Of a DNA stretch of 64,000 nt, positions 27,070 through 36,551 are shown piece by piece. The notes below the pieces were generated by a model. That model was not told where the DNA came from and searched no databases. It saw only the letters and a program-made list of their open reading frames with translations. The translations under genes and the position numbers were made by a program. Position 1 is the first letter of the stretch, and the number at the start of each line of letters is the position of its first letter. Origin of the DNA: Methylobacterium sp. (GTDB lineage Bacteria; Pseudomonadota; Alphaproteobacteria; Rhizobiales; Beijerinckiaceae); contig JADCCN010000003.1 of the NCBI GenBank assembly GCA_020252645.1, positions 186,001-250,000 on the forward strand. Direction: 5' to 3'.

Positions 27070-28107
27070 ATGCCCGCCACGCCCTTCTGGCACCGCGAAA
27101 CCCATGCGCGCCGCAGGCCGGCCTTGCGGTTGCGCGCGCGCCTCAAGGCCGCCATCCGCGCGCATTTCGAGGGCCGGGGTTTCTGGGAGGTCGAGACGGG
27201 CCTCGTGCAGGTCTCGCCCGGCAACGAGACGCATCTCCACGCCTTCGAGGCGCATTGGGTCGATGCCGCGGGCGAGATCGCGCGCGGCTATCTTCATACT
27301 TCGCCCGAATTCGCGATGAAGAAGCTGCTCGCGGCCGGCGAGGATCGCCTCTTCCAGTTCGCGCCGGTATTCCGGGCGCGGGAGGCCTCGCGCCTCCATG
27401 CGCCGGAATTCGTGATGCTCGAATGGTATCGGGCGGGGGAGGATTACACTGCCCTGATGACCGATTGCGCCGCGCTTCTCCGGCTTGCGGCCGAGATTGG
27501 CGGGCGGCGGGAGGCGCGTTTCCGCAGCCGTGCCTGCAACCTCCTCGCCGAGCCGGAGCGGTTGAGCCTCGTGGATGCCTTCACCCGGCATGCCGGCATC
27601 GCGCTGGAGCCCTGCCTGGCAGATCGCGATGCCTTTGCGGCGGAAGCCACGCGCATTGGCGTGCGCATCGCCGAGGATGACACCTGGGGGGACATCTTCT
27701 CGCGCATTCTCACCGAACGGATCGAGCCGCATCTCGGGCAGGGCCGCGCGACGATCCTCGACCGCTATCCCGTTTCCGAGGCCGCCTTGGCCCGCGCCTG
27801 CCGGGATGATCCGCGCTTCGCCGAACGCTTCGAACTCTATGTCTGCAGCATCGAACTCGCCAATGCCTTCGGCGAACTCAACGATGCAGCCGAGCAGCGC
27901 CGCCGTTTCGAGGCCGACATGGCGCAGAAGCAGCGCCTCTATGGCGAAAGCTACCCGATCGACGAGGATTTCCTCGCAGCCCTGGCCCATATGCCGCCGG
28001 CCTCGGGCGCAGCCCTCGGTTTCGATCGGCTCGCGATGCTCGCGGCGGGGGTCGAGAGCGTGCACGAGGTGATCTTCACGCCATTTGCCTTGGGCGAGGG
28101 CGCATGA
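27070..28107 (+). CDS. epmA: EF-P lysine aminoacylase EpmA (GenX/PoxA)
   Basis: EpmA is a truncated class II lysyl-tRNA synthetase paralog that attaches beta-lysine to EF-P. The 345-residue product lacks the anticodon-binding domain. It shows motif 1 ([27 protein letters not shown]), motif 2 ([27 protein letters not shown]) and motif 3 ([15 protein letters not shown]). The gene is divergent from efp with 106 bases between starts, and its stop overlaps epmB by four bases. Together the three genes form a full EF-P modification set. Confidence 0.94.
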   Translation: MPATPFWHRETHARRRPALRLRARLKAAIRAHFEGRGFWEVETGLVQVSPGNETHLHAFEAHWVDAAGEIARGYLHTSPEFAMKKLLAAGEDRLFQFAPVFRAREASRLHAPEFVMLEWYRAGEDYTALMTDCAALLRLAAEIGGRREARFRSRACNLLAEPERLSLVDAFTRHAGIALEPCLADRDAFAAEATRIGVRIAEDDTWGDIFSRILTERIEPHLGQGRATILDRYPVSEAALARACRDDPRFAERFELYVCSIELANAFGELNDAAEQRRRFEADMAQKQRLYGESYPIDEDFLAALAHMPPASGAALGFDRLAMLAAGVESVHEVIFTPFALGEGA

Positions 28108-29132
28108 AGACCCTGCGCAGCATCGGCGATCTGGAAGCAGCCGCGCTGCTGGATGACGGCGCGACGCCGGAACTCGAGGCTGTTGCCGCGCGTTACGCCG
28201 TCGCGATCACCCCGGCGATTTCCGCGCTCATCCGACAGGGGGCACCCGGCATCGCCGCACAATTCCTGCCCGATGCGCGCGAACTCGCGACCATGCCGGC
28301 GGAAAGCCCCGACCCGATCGGCGATCATTCGCATTCCCCCATCAAGGGCCTCGTACATCGCTACCCGGATCGCGTGCTCGTCAAGGCGCTCCATGCCTGC
28401 CCTGTCTATTGCCGCTTCTGCTTCCGCCGCGAGATGGTGGGGCCGAACGGCGACGGCACGCTTGATGACGCCGAGTTGGCTGCGGTTTTCGATTACATCG
28501 CGGCGCATCCCGGCATCTTCGAGGTGATTTTCACCGGCGGCGATCCGCTGATGCTCTCGGCCCGGCGCATCGGCGCCATGGGCGAGCAGCTCGCGCGTGT
28601 TCCGCATGTGCGGCTCCTGCGCTGGCACAGCCGCGTGCCGGTGGTGGCGCCGGAGCGGGTAACCGCAGGGATGGTCCGCGCACTCGCCATTCCCGGCAGG
28701 GCCGTGAGCATCGCAATCCACGCGAACCACCCGAGCGAATTCACGCCCGCCGCCGAAGCCGCCATCGCCCGCCTTGCCGATGCCGGCCTCGTGCTGCTGG
28801 GCCAGACCGTGCTGCTGAAGGGCGTGAATGCCGAGACCGAGACGCTCGCGGCGCTCTTCCGCGCCATGGCCGCGAACCGCATCCGGCCGCTCTACCTGCA
28901 CCACCCTGATCTCGCACCGGGCACGAGCCATTTCCGTCTTGGCATCGCCGAGGGCCAGGCGATCTATGGTGCCTTGCGCGGGCAGCTTTCCGGCCCGGCG
29001 ATCCCGGCTTATGTGCTCGATCTGCCGGGAGGGCATGGCAAGGTGTCCATTGGGCCGGAGCCTCTGCGCCAGGGGCCGGAGGGCCTCGAAATCCGGGACC
29101 CTTCCGGCATCTGGCGCGCCTATCCCGGCTGA
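28104..29132 (+). CDS. epmB: EF-P beta-lysylation protein EpmB, lysine 2,3-aminomutase-like radical SAM enzyme
   Basis: EpmB converts (S)-alpha-lysine to (R)-beta-lysine, the donor used by EpmA. The 342 residues carry the radical SAM cluster C99, C103 and C106 in HACPVYCRFCFRRE. The FTGGDPLMLS segment contacts SAM, and the C-terminal LPGGHGKVSIGPEPL has the lysine expected to bind PLP in the aminomutase family. The length is that of EpmB rather than the longer clostridial KamA. Translation is coupled to epmA through an ATGA overlap. Confidence 0.93.
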   Translation: MKTLRSIGDLEAAALLDDGATPELEAVAARYAVAITPAISALIRQGAPGIAAQFLPDARELATMPAESPDPIGDHSHSPIKGLVHRYPDRVLVKALHACPVYCRFCFRREMVGPNGDGTLDDAELAAVFDYIAAHPGIFEVIFTGGDPLMLSARRIGAMGEQLARVPHVRLLRWHSRVPVVAPERVTAGMVRALAIPGRAVSIAIHANHPSEFTPAAEAAIARLADAGLVLLGQTVLLKGVNAETETLAALFRAMAANRIRPLYLHHPDLAPGTSHFRLGIAEGQAIYGALRGQLSGPAIPAYVLDLPGGHGKVSIGPEPLRQGPEGLEIRDPSGIWRAYPG

Positions 29133-29341
29133 TCCATCCGCGCGGGATCTCCGCGCGCAGCAGGGAACACGGCTCCGTCGGCCTGCACCACCGAAAGGGA
29201 CATCACCCTTCGAGAACAGGCAGGCTTTCTTTCCGAATTCACGATTCCGCCACATGGCCGGTTGACAGATGGCGGAGCGATGGAGGACTTCTCGTTTTCG
29301 TTACAAGAACAAGACGAACGGTTCAGACAGGGAGGAACCAG

Positions 29342-30319
29342 ATGACGACCAGGCGTGAAATTCTGAAGGCGGGTGCAACGGGCGCCACCTTGGCGGGCCT
29401 TGGCCTGCCGCTGGCCATTCCGGCTCGGGCGCAGGCCATCACCAGCCTCGACATGCTCATTCCGGCGGCACCGGGCGGCGGCTGGGATGCCACGGGCCGC
29501 GCGATGGAAGCGGCGATGCGCGCTGACAGCATCCTGAGCGAGTTCAGGATCGAGAATGTCGGCGGTGCCGGGGGCATGGTCGGCCTGCCGCGCTTCGTAG
29601 GCCAGAAGAAGGGCCAGGGCAACGCGATCATGATCGGCGGCCTCGTGATGGTCGGCGCAGGAATTGCCAACAAGAGCCCGATGACCATCCTCGACGTGAC
29701 CCCGATCGCGCGCCTCACCGGCGAGGCGCAGGTGGTGGTGGTTCCGGCGGCCTCGCCGTTCAAGACGATGGCGGACCTCGTCGCGCAGCTCAAGAAGGAC
29801 CCGAAATCGGTCTCCTGGGCCGGCGGTTCGGCGGGCGGCACCGACCACATTCTCGTGGGCCAGATCGCCAAGGCGAATGGCATCGATCCGCGCCAGACGA
29901 GCTACGTCGCCTTCGCGGGCGGCGGCCCGGCCCAGGCGGCCCTGCTCGGCAACCAGGTCTCGGCCGGCGTATCGGGCTTTGGCGAATTCGAGGAGCAGGT
30001 GAAGGCCGGCAAGCTGCGCGCGCTGGCGGTTTCCTCGGAAGCCGCGATGAACAATGTGCCCTCGCTCAAGGAGCAGGGCATCAATATCGTGCTCTGGAAC
30101 TGGCGCGGCGTGTTCGGCGCGCCGGGCATCAGCACCGCGCAGCGCGATGCGCTGGTGGCGCTGATGGACAGGATGGTCAACGGCCCGGCCTGGAAGAAGA
30201 CGCTCGAGACGCGCGGCTGGGAAGGCATCTATCTCACCGGCGACAAGTTCGGCGAATACGTGAAGCAGAACGTCGCCGACACCACGACGATCCTGAAGGA
30301 TCTCGGCCTCGCCAGCTGA
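29342..30319 (+). CDS. tctC: Tripartite tricarboxylate transporter substrate-binding protein TctC
   Basis: TctC proteins capture carboxylates such as citrate in the periplasm and deliver them to TctAB. The 325-residue product begins with a twin-arginine-type signal (TRREILKAGATGATLAGLG, cleavage near ARA-QA at about residue 32). The mature part has the family pattern IPAAPGGGWDATGRAMEAAM, ENVGGAGGMVGLPRF and VAQLKKDPKSVSWAGGSAGGTDHI. The start follows CAGGGAGG. It is the first gene of tctCBA. No TctDE two-component system is present, and substrate is not defined. Confidence 0.94.
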   Translation: MTTRREILKAGATGATLAGLGLPLAIPARAQAITSLDMLIPAAPGGGWDATGRAMEAAMRADSILSEFRIENVGGAGGMVGLPRFVGQKKGQGNAIMIGGLVMVGAGIANKSPMTILDVTPIARLTGEAQVVVVPAASPFKTMADLVAQLKKDPKSVSWAGGSAGGTDHILVGQIAKANGIDPRQTSYVAFAGGGPAQAALLGNQVSAGVSGFGEFEEQVKAGKLRALAVSSEAAMNNVPSLKEQGINIVLWNWRGVFGAPGISTAQRDALVALMDRMVNGPAWKKTLETRGWEGIYLTGDKFGEYVKQNVADTTTILKDLGLAS

Positions 30320-30339
30320 GGCACAGGGCGAAGCCTGCC

Positions 30340-30374
30340 GGACGAGGCGATGACGGATCGCCTCGTCCTTTCTT
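30340..30374 (+). terminator. Hairpin between tctC and tctB (partial terminator or RNA stabiliser)
   Basis: GGACGAGGCGAT, loop GACGG, ATCGCCTCGTCC form a perfect 12-base-pair stem followed by TTTCTT, 20 bases after tctC. In transporter operons such an element commonly makes the binding-protein message more abundant than the downstream permease message. Confidence 0.8.
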
Positions 30375-30480
30375 GAGCGCCGCTTTCCGAAGCACTTCGA
30401 TCAAGGCATTGAAATTCGCAGCGAACCGCGCTTCGCTGCGTTCTGCCTTTTGCGCATCCAGAGGGGGAACCGGAGCAGCC

Positions 30481-30966
30481 ATGTCCGATTCATCATCCGA
30501 ACATATCGAATCGACCCTGCCGCACAAGCTCGCGGCCTTCGGCGTCATCGCGCTCGGCCTTGCGGCCACATGGCAGACGACGCTCATTCCGCAGGTGCTC
30601 TACACCACCGTCGGCCCATCGGTTTTTCCCTGGTTCGTGGCGGTTTTCCTGCTGGTTCTCGGGGTGATGCTGCTCGTCGCGGCGTTTCGCGGCGGCTGGG
30701 CAGCCGACCAGGAGGGCTCGCTCTCCGAATGGGGCTCGCTGGGCTGGGTGACCCTCGGGCTTGTGCTCAACGTCGTCCTCATCGAGTGGATCGGCTTCAT
30801 CCTGTCCTCGACGCTGCTCTTTGCCTGCGTGGCGCGCGGCTTCGGCAGCCGGAAACTCCTGCGCGACGGCGCGATCGGCTTTGGGCTGGCGCTGATTTCC
30901 TATGTCGGGTTCGACCGCATTCTCGGCTACAAGATCGGCACGGGCCTGATCGAGAAGCTGTTCTGA
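30481..30966 (+). CDS. tctB: Tripartite tricarboxylate transporter small membrane subunit TctB
   Basis: The 161-residue product has four membrane helices (about 16-34, 43-66, 83-117, 127-143), the TctB size and topology. The [23 protein letters not shown] stretch is the family hallmark. TctB partners with TctA in the inner membrane. ATG 30481 follows GGGGGAACC. It lies between tctC and tctA. Confidence 0.92.
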   Translation: MSDSSSEHIESTLPHKLAAFGVIALGLAATWQTTLIPQVLYTTVGPSVFPWFVAVFLLVLGVMLLVAAFRGGWAADQEGSLSEWGSLGWVTLGLVLNVVLIEWIGFILSSTLLFACVARGFGSRKLLRDGAIGFGLALISYVGFDRILGYKIGTGLIEKLF

Positions 30967-31013
30967 GGCAGGGACGGGGCGGGAACCTCGCCCCGCAGCG
31001 AAGCGACGTTCCC

Positions 31014-31023
31014 GGGGGGGGGG
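31014..31023 (+). repeat. Run of ten G residues in the tctA ribosome-binding region
   Basis: An uninterrupted G10 tract occupies 31014-31023 and ends four bases before the tctA ATG. It replaces or contains the Shine-Dalgarno sequence. Homopolymers this long slip easily in replication, and also in sequencing. Confidence 0.9.
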
Positions 31024-31027
31024 CACC

Positions 31028-32518
31028 ATGGATACACTCGCACTTCTGATGCAGGGCTTCGCCAGCGCGCTGACACCCATGAACCTGCTCTGGGCTCTGG
31101 CGGGCGTGACGGTCGGCACCGCCATCGGCGTGCTGCCGGGCCTTGGCCCGGGGCTGACCATCGCACTGCTTTTGCCGATAACCTACAAGGTGGACCCCAC
31201 CTCGGCCTTCATCCTGTTCGCGGGCATCTATTACGGCGCGATGTATGGCGGTTCGACCACCTCCATCCTGATCAACACACCGGGCGAGAGCGCCACGATC
31301 ATCACCGCGATGGAAGGCCACAAGATGGCGAAGAAGGGCCGCGCGGGCGCGGCACTCGCCACGGCGGCCGTGGGCTCCTTCGTGGCCGGCACCTTCGGCA
31401 CTTTGGGCATCACCTTCCTTGCCCAGCCCGTCGTGGAACTCGCGCTGAAATTCGGGCCGGCCGAGTATTTCTCGCTGATGATCCTGTGCTTCGTCACGGT
31501 ATCGGCCGTGCTGGGGTCATCCGCGCTCAGGGGTCTCACGGCGCTGGCGATCGGCCTGTTCTTCGGCATGATCGGCATCGATCTGCAATCGGGCCAGCCG
31601 CGCTTCACCTTCGGGATCGTGGAATTGCTGGATGGCATCAACGTGCTGATCGTGGCCGTCGGCCTCTTCGCGGTGGGCGAGACCCTGCATCTCGCGGCGC
31701 AGAGGAAAACGCAGGAAGAGGTGATCGACATCAAGGGCCCGGTGGGCATGACGAAGGAGGACTGGAAGCGCTCCTGGAAACCCTGGCTGCGCGGAACGCT
31801 CTTCGGCTTCCCGATTGGCGCAATGCCGGCGGGTGGTGCGGAAATTCCGACCTTCCTCTCCTATTACACCGAAAAGAAGCTTGCAAAAAACCCCGAGGAG
31901 TTCGGCCACGGCGCCATCGAGGGCGTGGCCGGGCCGGAAGCCGCGAACAACGCTTCCGCCGCCGGCGTGCTCGTGCCGATGCTCACTTTAGGCCTGCCGA
32001 CCTCGGCCACCGCCGCCATCATGCTCTCGGCCTTCCAGAGCTACGGCATCAATCCGGGCCCGCAATTGCTTTCGACGCAAGGGCAGCTCGTCTGGACGCT
32101 GATCGCCTCGCTCTTCATCGGCAATGTGATGCTGCTGGTGCTCAATCTGCCGCTGGTGGGCCTTTGGGTGAAGATCCTGAAAATCCCGCAGCCGCTGCTC
32201 TATGGTGGCATCCTCGTCTTTGCGACCATCGGCACCTATGGCATCAGCCGCTCGGTGGTGGATCTCATCCTGCTTTATATCGTGGGCTTCATGGGCTTCA
32301 TGATGCGCCGGTTCGATTTCCCGACATCGCCGGTCATCATCGGCATGATCCTCGGCCCGATGGCGGAACAGGAATTCCGCCGTGCGATGACCATCTCGAA
32401 CGGCGATGCGATGATCTTCCTGCACAAACCACTCTCGCTCGCGCTGCTGGTGCTGGCGGCGATTGCAGTCCTGTCTCCGATCATCTGGCGGCTGACGCGC
32501 CGCAAGGCAGCGGCCTGA
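31028..32518 (+). CDS. tctA: Tripartite tricarboxylate transporter large membrane subunit TctA
   Basis: The 496-residue product has about twelve membrane segments and the TctA signatures [32 protein letters not shown] (in part), [22 protein letters not shown] and [15 protein letters not shown], plus [24 protein letters not shown] in the second repeat. It forms the proton- or sodium-coupled channel with TctB. The start is directly behind the G10 tract, so translation efficiency could depend on tract length. Confidence 0.95.
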   Translation: MDTLALLMQGFASALTPMNLLWALAGVTVGTAIGVLPGLGPGLTIALLLPITYKVDPTSAFILFAGIYYGAMYGGSTTSILINTPGESATIITAMEGHKMAKKGRAGAALATAAVGSFVAGTFGTLGITFLAQPVVELALKFGPAEYFSLMILCFVTVSAVLGSSALRGLTALAIGLFFGMIGIDLQSGQPRFTFGIVELLDGINVLIVAVGLFAVGETLHLAAQRKTQEEVIDIKGPVGMTKEDWKRSWKPWLRGTLFGFPIGAMPAGGAEIPTFLSYYTEKKLAKNPEEFGHGAIEGVAGPEAANNASAAGVLVPMLTLGLPTSATAAIMLSAFQSYGINPGPQLLSTQGQLVWTLIASLFIGNVMLLVLNLPLVGLWVKILKIPQPLLYGGILVFATIGTYGISRSVVDLILLYIVGFMGFMMRRFDFPTSPVIIGMILGPMAEQEFRRAMTISNGDAMIFLHKPLSLALLVLAAIAVLSPIIWRLTRRKAAA

Positions 32519-32543
32519 AACCAACCCTTCCGCGCAGGAATTG

Positions 32544-32590
32544 CGCCCCGGCTTGCCCCTGAAGGCGGCAGGCCGGGGCGTTGTGCTTTG
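32544..32590 (+). terminator. Hairpin after tctA
   Basis: CGCCCCGGC (32544-32552) pairs with GCCGGGGCG (32572-32580), with a further TTGCC/GGCAG pairing inside. It is followed by TTGTGCTTT, a weak T-rich tail, 26 bases after the tctA stop. Confidence 0.6.
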
Positions 32591-32655
32591 AGGGAAGGCA
32601 TTTCTTTAGGAATTGCCTGTGTAGAAATATTCCAGCCATAGAACATGGTATCTGC

Positions 32656-33801
32656 ATGCGATCACGCCAATTCGATTGGAAACCCGGCACCGGCCTGTCC
32701 TGGCACGGCGAAGCGGGCTTCGAAGCTGAATTCGTCCTGTATTTCGGGGCGGGCGCGCTGCTGTCCGATCCCGCCTGCTACAAGGCGCTGCGCAAGGCCT
32801 TTCCCCACACCGCCCTTGTCGGCTGCTCCGCCGGGGAGCTTTTCGATCCGGCACAGATCTGCGATGATCGGGTGCTGGCCGTTGCGGTGGGCTTCCACGA
32901 AACCCGCACGCGGCTCGCCTCGGTGGAGGTCGCGAAAGCAAGCCACTCGGCCGATGCCGGTGCCGCCATCGGGCGGCGATTGGCAGCGCCCGACCTGCGC
33001 GCCATGCTGGTCTTCTCGGATGGCCTGAACGTCGATGGCACCGCCCTCGTCGCCGGGCTGCAGGAAACCGTGAGCCCCATGGTGACGATCGGCGGCCTTC
33101 CGGCCGGTGATGGCGTGGCCTTCGGGCCGACCCTTGTCGGGGCCAATGCACCGCCGGCGAGCGGCTGCGTCGCGGCGATCGGCCTTTATGGCGAACACCT
33201 CTCGATCGAGGCCGGCATTGCCGGCGGCTGCCCCCCCTTCGGCCCGCGCCGCATGATCACCCGGTCGCAGGGCAACGGGCTGCAGGAACCTGATGGCCGT
33301 CCGGCTTTCAAACCCCGTCGTCGCAATCTCGAGGGGGAAGACCTGCGCACCATCCCCGGTGCGGCGCTGTTGTTTCCCTTGCGCGCAGAGCCTCGGCACC
33401 AGCCCGGCCAGGATCGGGCGCGGATGATGCGCTCGATCGATCAGGCCAGCGGCGAGATGATTTTCGCCGGGCGCAAGCCGCAGGGCTGGAATGCGCAATG
33501 GATGCGCAGCCCCGCCCTCATGGCCGACAGCGCCGCCGAGGCCCTGCACCAGGCCGAGCCGAGCGCCTGCGAAGCGGAAGGGCTGGCGCTCCTGGTGTCC
33601 TGCATCGGGCGGCAGCTCGAGAGGGGCCGGCGCGCGGTTGAAAAGATCGAGGCTGCGGCCGAAGCCATGGCCGCGCGGCATGCGCTGACCGGCTTCGATT
33701 TCCGTGGCCAGGTTTCACCGCATCCCCGACCCGGCTTCTCGCAACGGCATGGCCGGACCATGACCGTGGCAACGGCCTCGGAAACGAGCGACGAGGCTTG
33801 A
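32656..33801 (+). CDS. FIST-domain sensor protein (FIST_N plus FIST_C), NosP-like
   Basis: FIST proteins are cytoplasmic sensory modules; the NosP subgroup binds haem and nitric oxide and works with c-di-GMP enzymes or histidine kinases. The 381 residues show FIST_N (LVGCSAGELFDPAQICDDRVLAVAVGF, LVFSDGLNVDGTALVAGLQ, TIGGLPAGDGVAFGPTLVG) and FIST_C (GGCPPFGPRRMITRSQGNGLQEPDG, GLALLVSCIGRQLERG, closing ALTGFDFRGQVSPHPRPGFSQRHGRTMTV). The end normally reads F-Y-x-Y-G-E-I ... L-H-N-Q-T-M-T; here the His is kept but neighbours differ. The start is uncertain; no strong Shine-Dalgarno is seen. It overlaps the next gene by one base, so the two are coupled. Confidence 0.87.
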   Translation: MRSRQFDWKPGTGLSWHGEAGFEAEFVLYFGAGALLSDPACYKALRKAFPHTALVGCSAGELFDPAQICDDRVLAVAVGFHETRTRLASVEVAKASHSADAGAAIGRRLAAPDLRAMLVFSDGLNVDGTALVAGLQETVSPMVTIGGLPAGDGVAFGPTLVGANAPPASGCVAAIGLYGEHLSIEAGIAGGCPPFGPRRMITRSQGNGLQEPDGRPAFKPRRRNLEGEDLRTIPGAALLFPLRAEPRHQPGQDRARMMRSIDQASGEMIFAGRKPQGWNAQWMRSPALMADSAAEALHQAEPSACEAEGLALLVSCIGRQLERGRRAVEKIEAAAEAMAARHALTGFDFRGQVSPHPRPGFSQRHGRTMTVATASETSDEA

Positions 33802-36455
33802 TGTCCAGCCGGCTCTTCGAAACGCAGCTCGCGCAGGCAACCCGCGCCGACCAGAGCGTGGATATCGATCGGCTGGGCGAGCTTGTCGCGGCGGCCTATG
33901 CCGAGGCCGAGCGCGAGCAGCGACGCAACGAGCATTTGATCGCCGTGATGATCAAGGAGGTCACCCGGCTCGAAAGCAATGTGCAGGCCTTTGTAGCGGC
34001 ACGCAAGGCGGAACTCGCCGTGGCGGCCGATACCCTCAACATGACCCTGGAAAATGTGGACCAGGGCATCGTGATGATCGACTGCGAGGGCCGGATCAGC
34101 AGCTACAACAGTCGCTTCCTCGACTTCACAGGACTGACGCAGGAGGAATGCTGCGGTCGCCCGCTCTTCCGTGCGATCCTGGACCGCATGATGGCAAGGG
34201 GCGAGTTCGACGGCATGGAATCCCGGTTCCGCCATTGGATGCATACCCCCGCCCATGAACCGGACAACCGCATCTTCGAACATACCCGGCCGGACGGCAC
34301 GGTGCTGCGCGTGCAGACGCGCCGGCTGTCGCAAGGCGGTGAAGTTCGCGTCCTCTCGGATATCACAGACATCGTCGCCCGCCAGCGCGAGATCGAGCAG
34401 GCTCGCCGCCTTCTCGAGGAAACCCTCGAGCATGTGACGCAGGGCGTGATGAAGATCAGCGCCGATCGGCGGATCGAATTCTGCAACAGGCGCGTTCTGG
34501 AGATCCTGGATCTGCCCGAGGGCCTCATCCAGCTCGGCATGCCCTTCCAAGAACTGGTGGAATACCAGATCCGCAACGGGGAATGCCCAAACCAGAGCGA
34601 GGAATTGATCCATCTCCTGCGCAATGGCGGGGTTCTGGACCGGTTCCATGCCTATGAGCGGAAACGGCCGAACGGACGCGTGCTCGATGTCCGAACGATA
34701 CCGCTGGCGGATGGCAGCGCGGTGCGCACCTTCACCGATGTGACCGCTTCACGCCAGCGCGAGGATCGCCTCGAACAGGCCGAGGCGGAATTCCGCTCAC
34801 TGTTCGAAAATTCCATCGTGGGGATCTACCGGTCGACGATCGACGGGCGGCAGCTGCGGGCAAACCCGGCGCTCGCCCGGCTCAAAGGCTTCTCCTGCGA
34901 GGAGGAAATGCTGCAATCGGGCGATGATCTCGCCCGCGACTGGTATGTGGACCCCAAGCGCCGCGATGCATTCGCGGCCATCATGCAGAAGGAAGGCCGC
35001 GTTTCGGATCTTGTCTCCGAGGTATACCGGGCGGGGACGCGCGAGCGGTTCTGGGTGTCGGAATCGGCCTGGATCGTGCGCGATGCCGAAGGCACCCCCC
35101 TCTATTGCGAGGGGATGGTGATCGACGCGACCGATCGGAAAAAGGCCGAAAGCGAGATCCAGCACCTGGCCCTTCATGATGTGCTGACGAACCTGCCCAA
35201 CCGGACGCTCTTCCTCGAGAAGCTGGGCAATGCCATTGCCACCAACCGTCGCGGGCAGGAGCTTGCCATCCTCTGCCTCGACCTCGATCACTTCAAGGAC
35301 GTGAACGACACGATGGGGCATGATTCGGGCGATGTGCTGCTGAAGCTCGCGGCGCGACGCATCGCGCGCGTGGTGGCGCAAACCGGGATGGCCGCGCGCT
35401 TCGGCGGCGACGAGTTCGCGGTGATCCTGCCGGAAGTGCACGACCGGGATGCGGTGGTGCAGCTGTGCAAGAGCATCGTCCGCAAGCTGTCCATGCCCTA
35501 TCGGGTGCGCGGCAGCCGCGTCTTCGTGGGCGCCAGCGTCGGCGTGGCCCTTTCCCCGACCGATGGCACGGACGCGCATGAATTGCTCAAGAAGGCGGAT
35601 ATCGCGCTTTACCGTGCGAAACGCGACGGGCGCGGCACCTATGCCTTCTTCGATGAGGGGATGACCGCGGCAATCCGTGCACGGCGGGAGGTGGAGCAGG
35701 ATCTGCGCCGTGCCATCCAGAACAACGAGTTCGTGCTCTATTACCAGCCGATCGTCGATCTCGAGCACAACAGGCCGATTGCCTACGAGGCGCTGATCCG
35801 CTGGAACCATCCGCACAAGGGCTTGCTGTCGCCGGCCTATTTCGTGGAAATCGCGGAGGAGAGCGGCCTCATCCTGCAGATCGGCGAAAACGCGCTCCGG
35901 CAGGCCTGCCACACCTTCGCGAAGCTTCCGGCAGAATTATCCGTTTCCGTGAACCTGTCATCGGTCCAGTTCCGCAACCACCAGCTCGCGGTGTCGGTCA
36001 TCAATGCGCTGGCCATGGCCGGCCTTGCCCCGCATCGGTTGATCCTTGAGATTACGGAATCCGTGCTGCTGACCGACGATAACCGCACCCTCGATATCCT
36101 GCGCCAGCTTCGCCTGCTGGGCGTGCGGATCGCGCTTGACGATTTCGGCATCGGCCATTCCTCGCTGAGCTACATCCAGAAATTCCCCTTCGACAAGATC
36201 AAGATCGACCGCTCTTTCGTCCAGGATACCGACGACGGCACCATGAACATGGCGATCCGCCGCGCGATCCTCGGCCTTGGGCAAGATCTCGGCGTCGATG
36301 TCGTGGTCGAGGGCGTGGAGACCACCTACCAGCGCGACATGCTGATCTTCGAAGGCGCGCGCTACGCTCAGGGGTTCCTGTTCGGTCGCCCGCTTTCGGC
36401 CGAGGCCCAATTCGGGCCTGAATTCGCGGCGGGCGCCGATCGCAAGGTGGCCTGA
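33801..36455 (+). CDS. PAS-PAS-PAS-GGDEF-EAL c-di-GMP cyclase/phosphodiesterase
   Basis: The 884-residue cytoplasmic protein starts with a helical coiled-coil (about 20-75), then three PAS-type domains (about 75-195, 205-315, 330-450), a GGDEF domain and an EAL domain. The cyclase motif RFGGDEF is intact near residue 534. No R-x-x-D inhibitory site precedes it. The EAL motifs are intact: YEALIRW near 662, LEITES, LDDFGIGHSS, DKIKID and VVVEGVET. Both activities are therefore possible. No membrane segment is seen. ATG 33801 shares a base with the stop of the FIST gene, which is the likely sensor partner. A terminator follows. Confidence 0.93.
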   Translation: MSSRLFETQLAQATRADQSVDIDRLGELVAAAYAEAEREQRRNEHLIAVMIKEVTRLESNVQAFVAARKAELAVAADTLNMTLENVDQGIVMIDCEGRISSYNSRFLDFTGLTQEECCGRPLFRAILDRMMARGEFDGMESRFRHWMHTPAHEPDNRIFEHTRPDGTVLRVQTRRLSQGGEVRVLSDITDIVARQREIEQARRLLEETLEHVTQGVMKISADRRIEFCNRRVLEILDLPEGLIQLGMPFQELVEYQIRNGECPNQSEELIHLLRNGGVLDRFHAYERKRPNGRVLDVRTIPLADGSAVRTFTDVTASRQREDRLEQAEAEFRSLFENSIVGIYRSTIDGRQLRANPALARLKGFSCEEEMLQSGDDLARDWYVDPKRRDAFAAIMQKEGRVSDLVSEVYRAGTRERFWVSESAWIVRDAEGTPLYCEGMVIDATDRKKAESEIQHLALHDVLTNLPNRTLFLEKLGNAIATNRRGQELAILCLDLDHFKDVNDTMGHDSGDVLLKLAARRIARVVAQTGMAARFGGDEFAVILPEVHDRDAVVQLCKSIVRKLSMPYRVRGSRVFVGASVGVALSPTDGTDAHELLKKADIALYRAKRDGRGTYAFFDEGMTAAIRARREVEQDLRRAIQNNEFVLYYQPIVDLEHNRPIAYEALIRWNHPHKGLLSPAYFVEIAEESGLILQIGENALRQACHTFAKLPAELSVSVNLSSVQFRNHQLAVSVINALAMAGLAPHRLILEITESVLLTDDNRTLDILRQLRLLGVRIALDDFGIGHSSLSYIQKFPFDKIKIDRSFVQDTDDGTMNMAIRRAILGLGQDLGVDVVVEGVETTYQRDMLIFEGARYAQGFLFGRPLSAEAQFGPEFAAGADRKVA

Positions 36456-36484
36456 GCCTCCCCTGCCCGGCCCTGACAACAAGA

Positions 36485-36506
36485 AACCCGGCATCGCTGC
36501 CGGGTT
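36485..36506. terminator. Bidirectional hairpin between convergent genes
   Basis: AACCCGGCA, loop TCGC, TGCCGGGTT form a nine-base-pair stem. The plus strand continues TCTTGTG and the minus strand TTCTTGTTG. It serves the GGDEF-EAL gene and probably also the convergent TadG-like gene. Confidence 0.75.
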
Positions 36507-36551
36507 CTTGTGATGGGGCCCTTGCTCCGGCAAGGCGCATCCTCCGGCGGG

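Noticed and set aside
26316-27680. Open frame of 454 codons on the plus strand
   Set aside because: It runs antisense through efp and then out of frame through epmA; composition is not protein-like.
32656-33801. Frameshift in the FIST gene
   Set aside because: The C-terminal signature is unusual, but both FIST_N and FIST_C blocks are in one frame up to the end, so divergence is more likely than a break.
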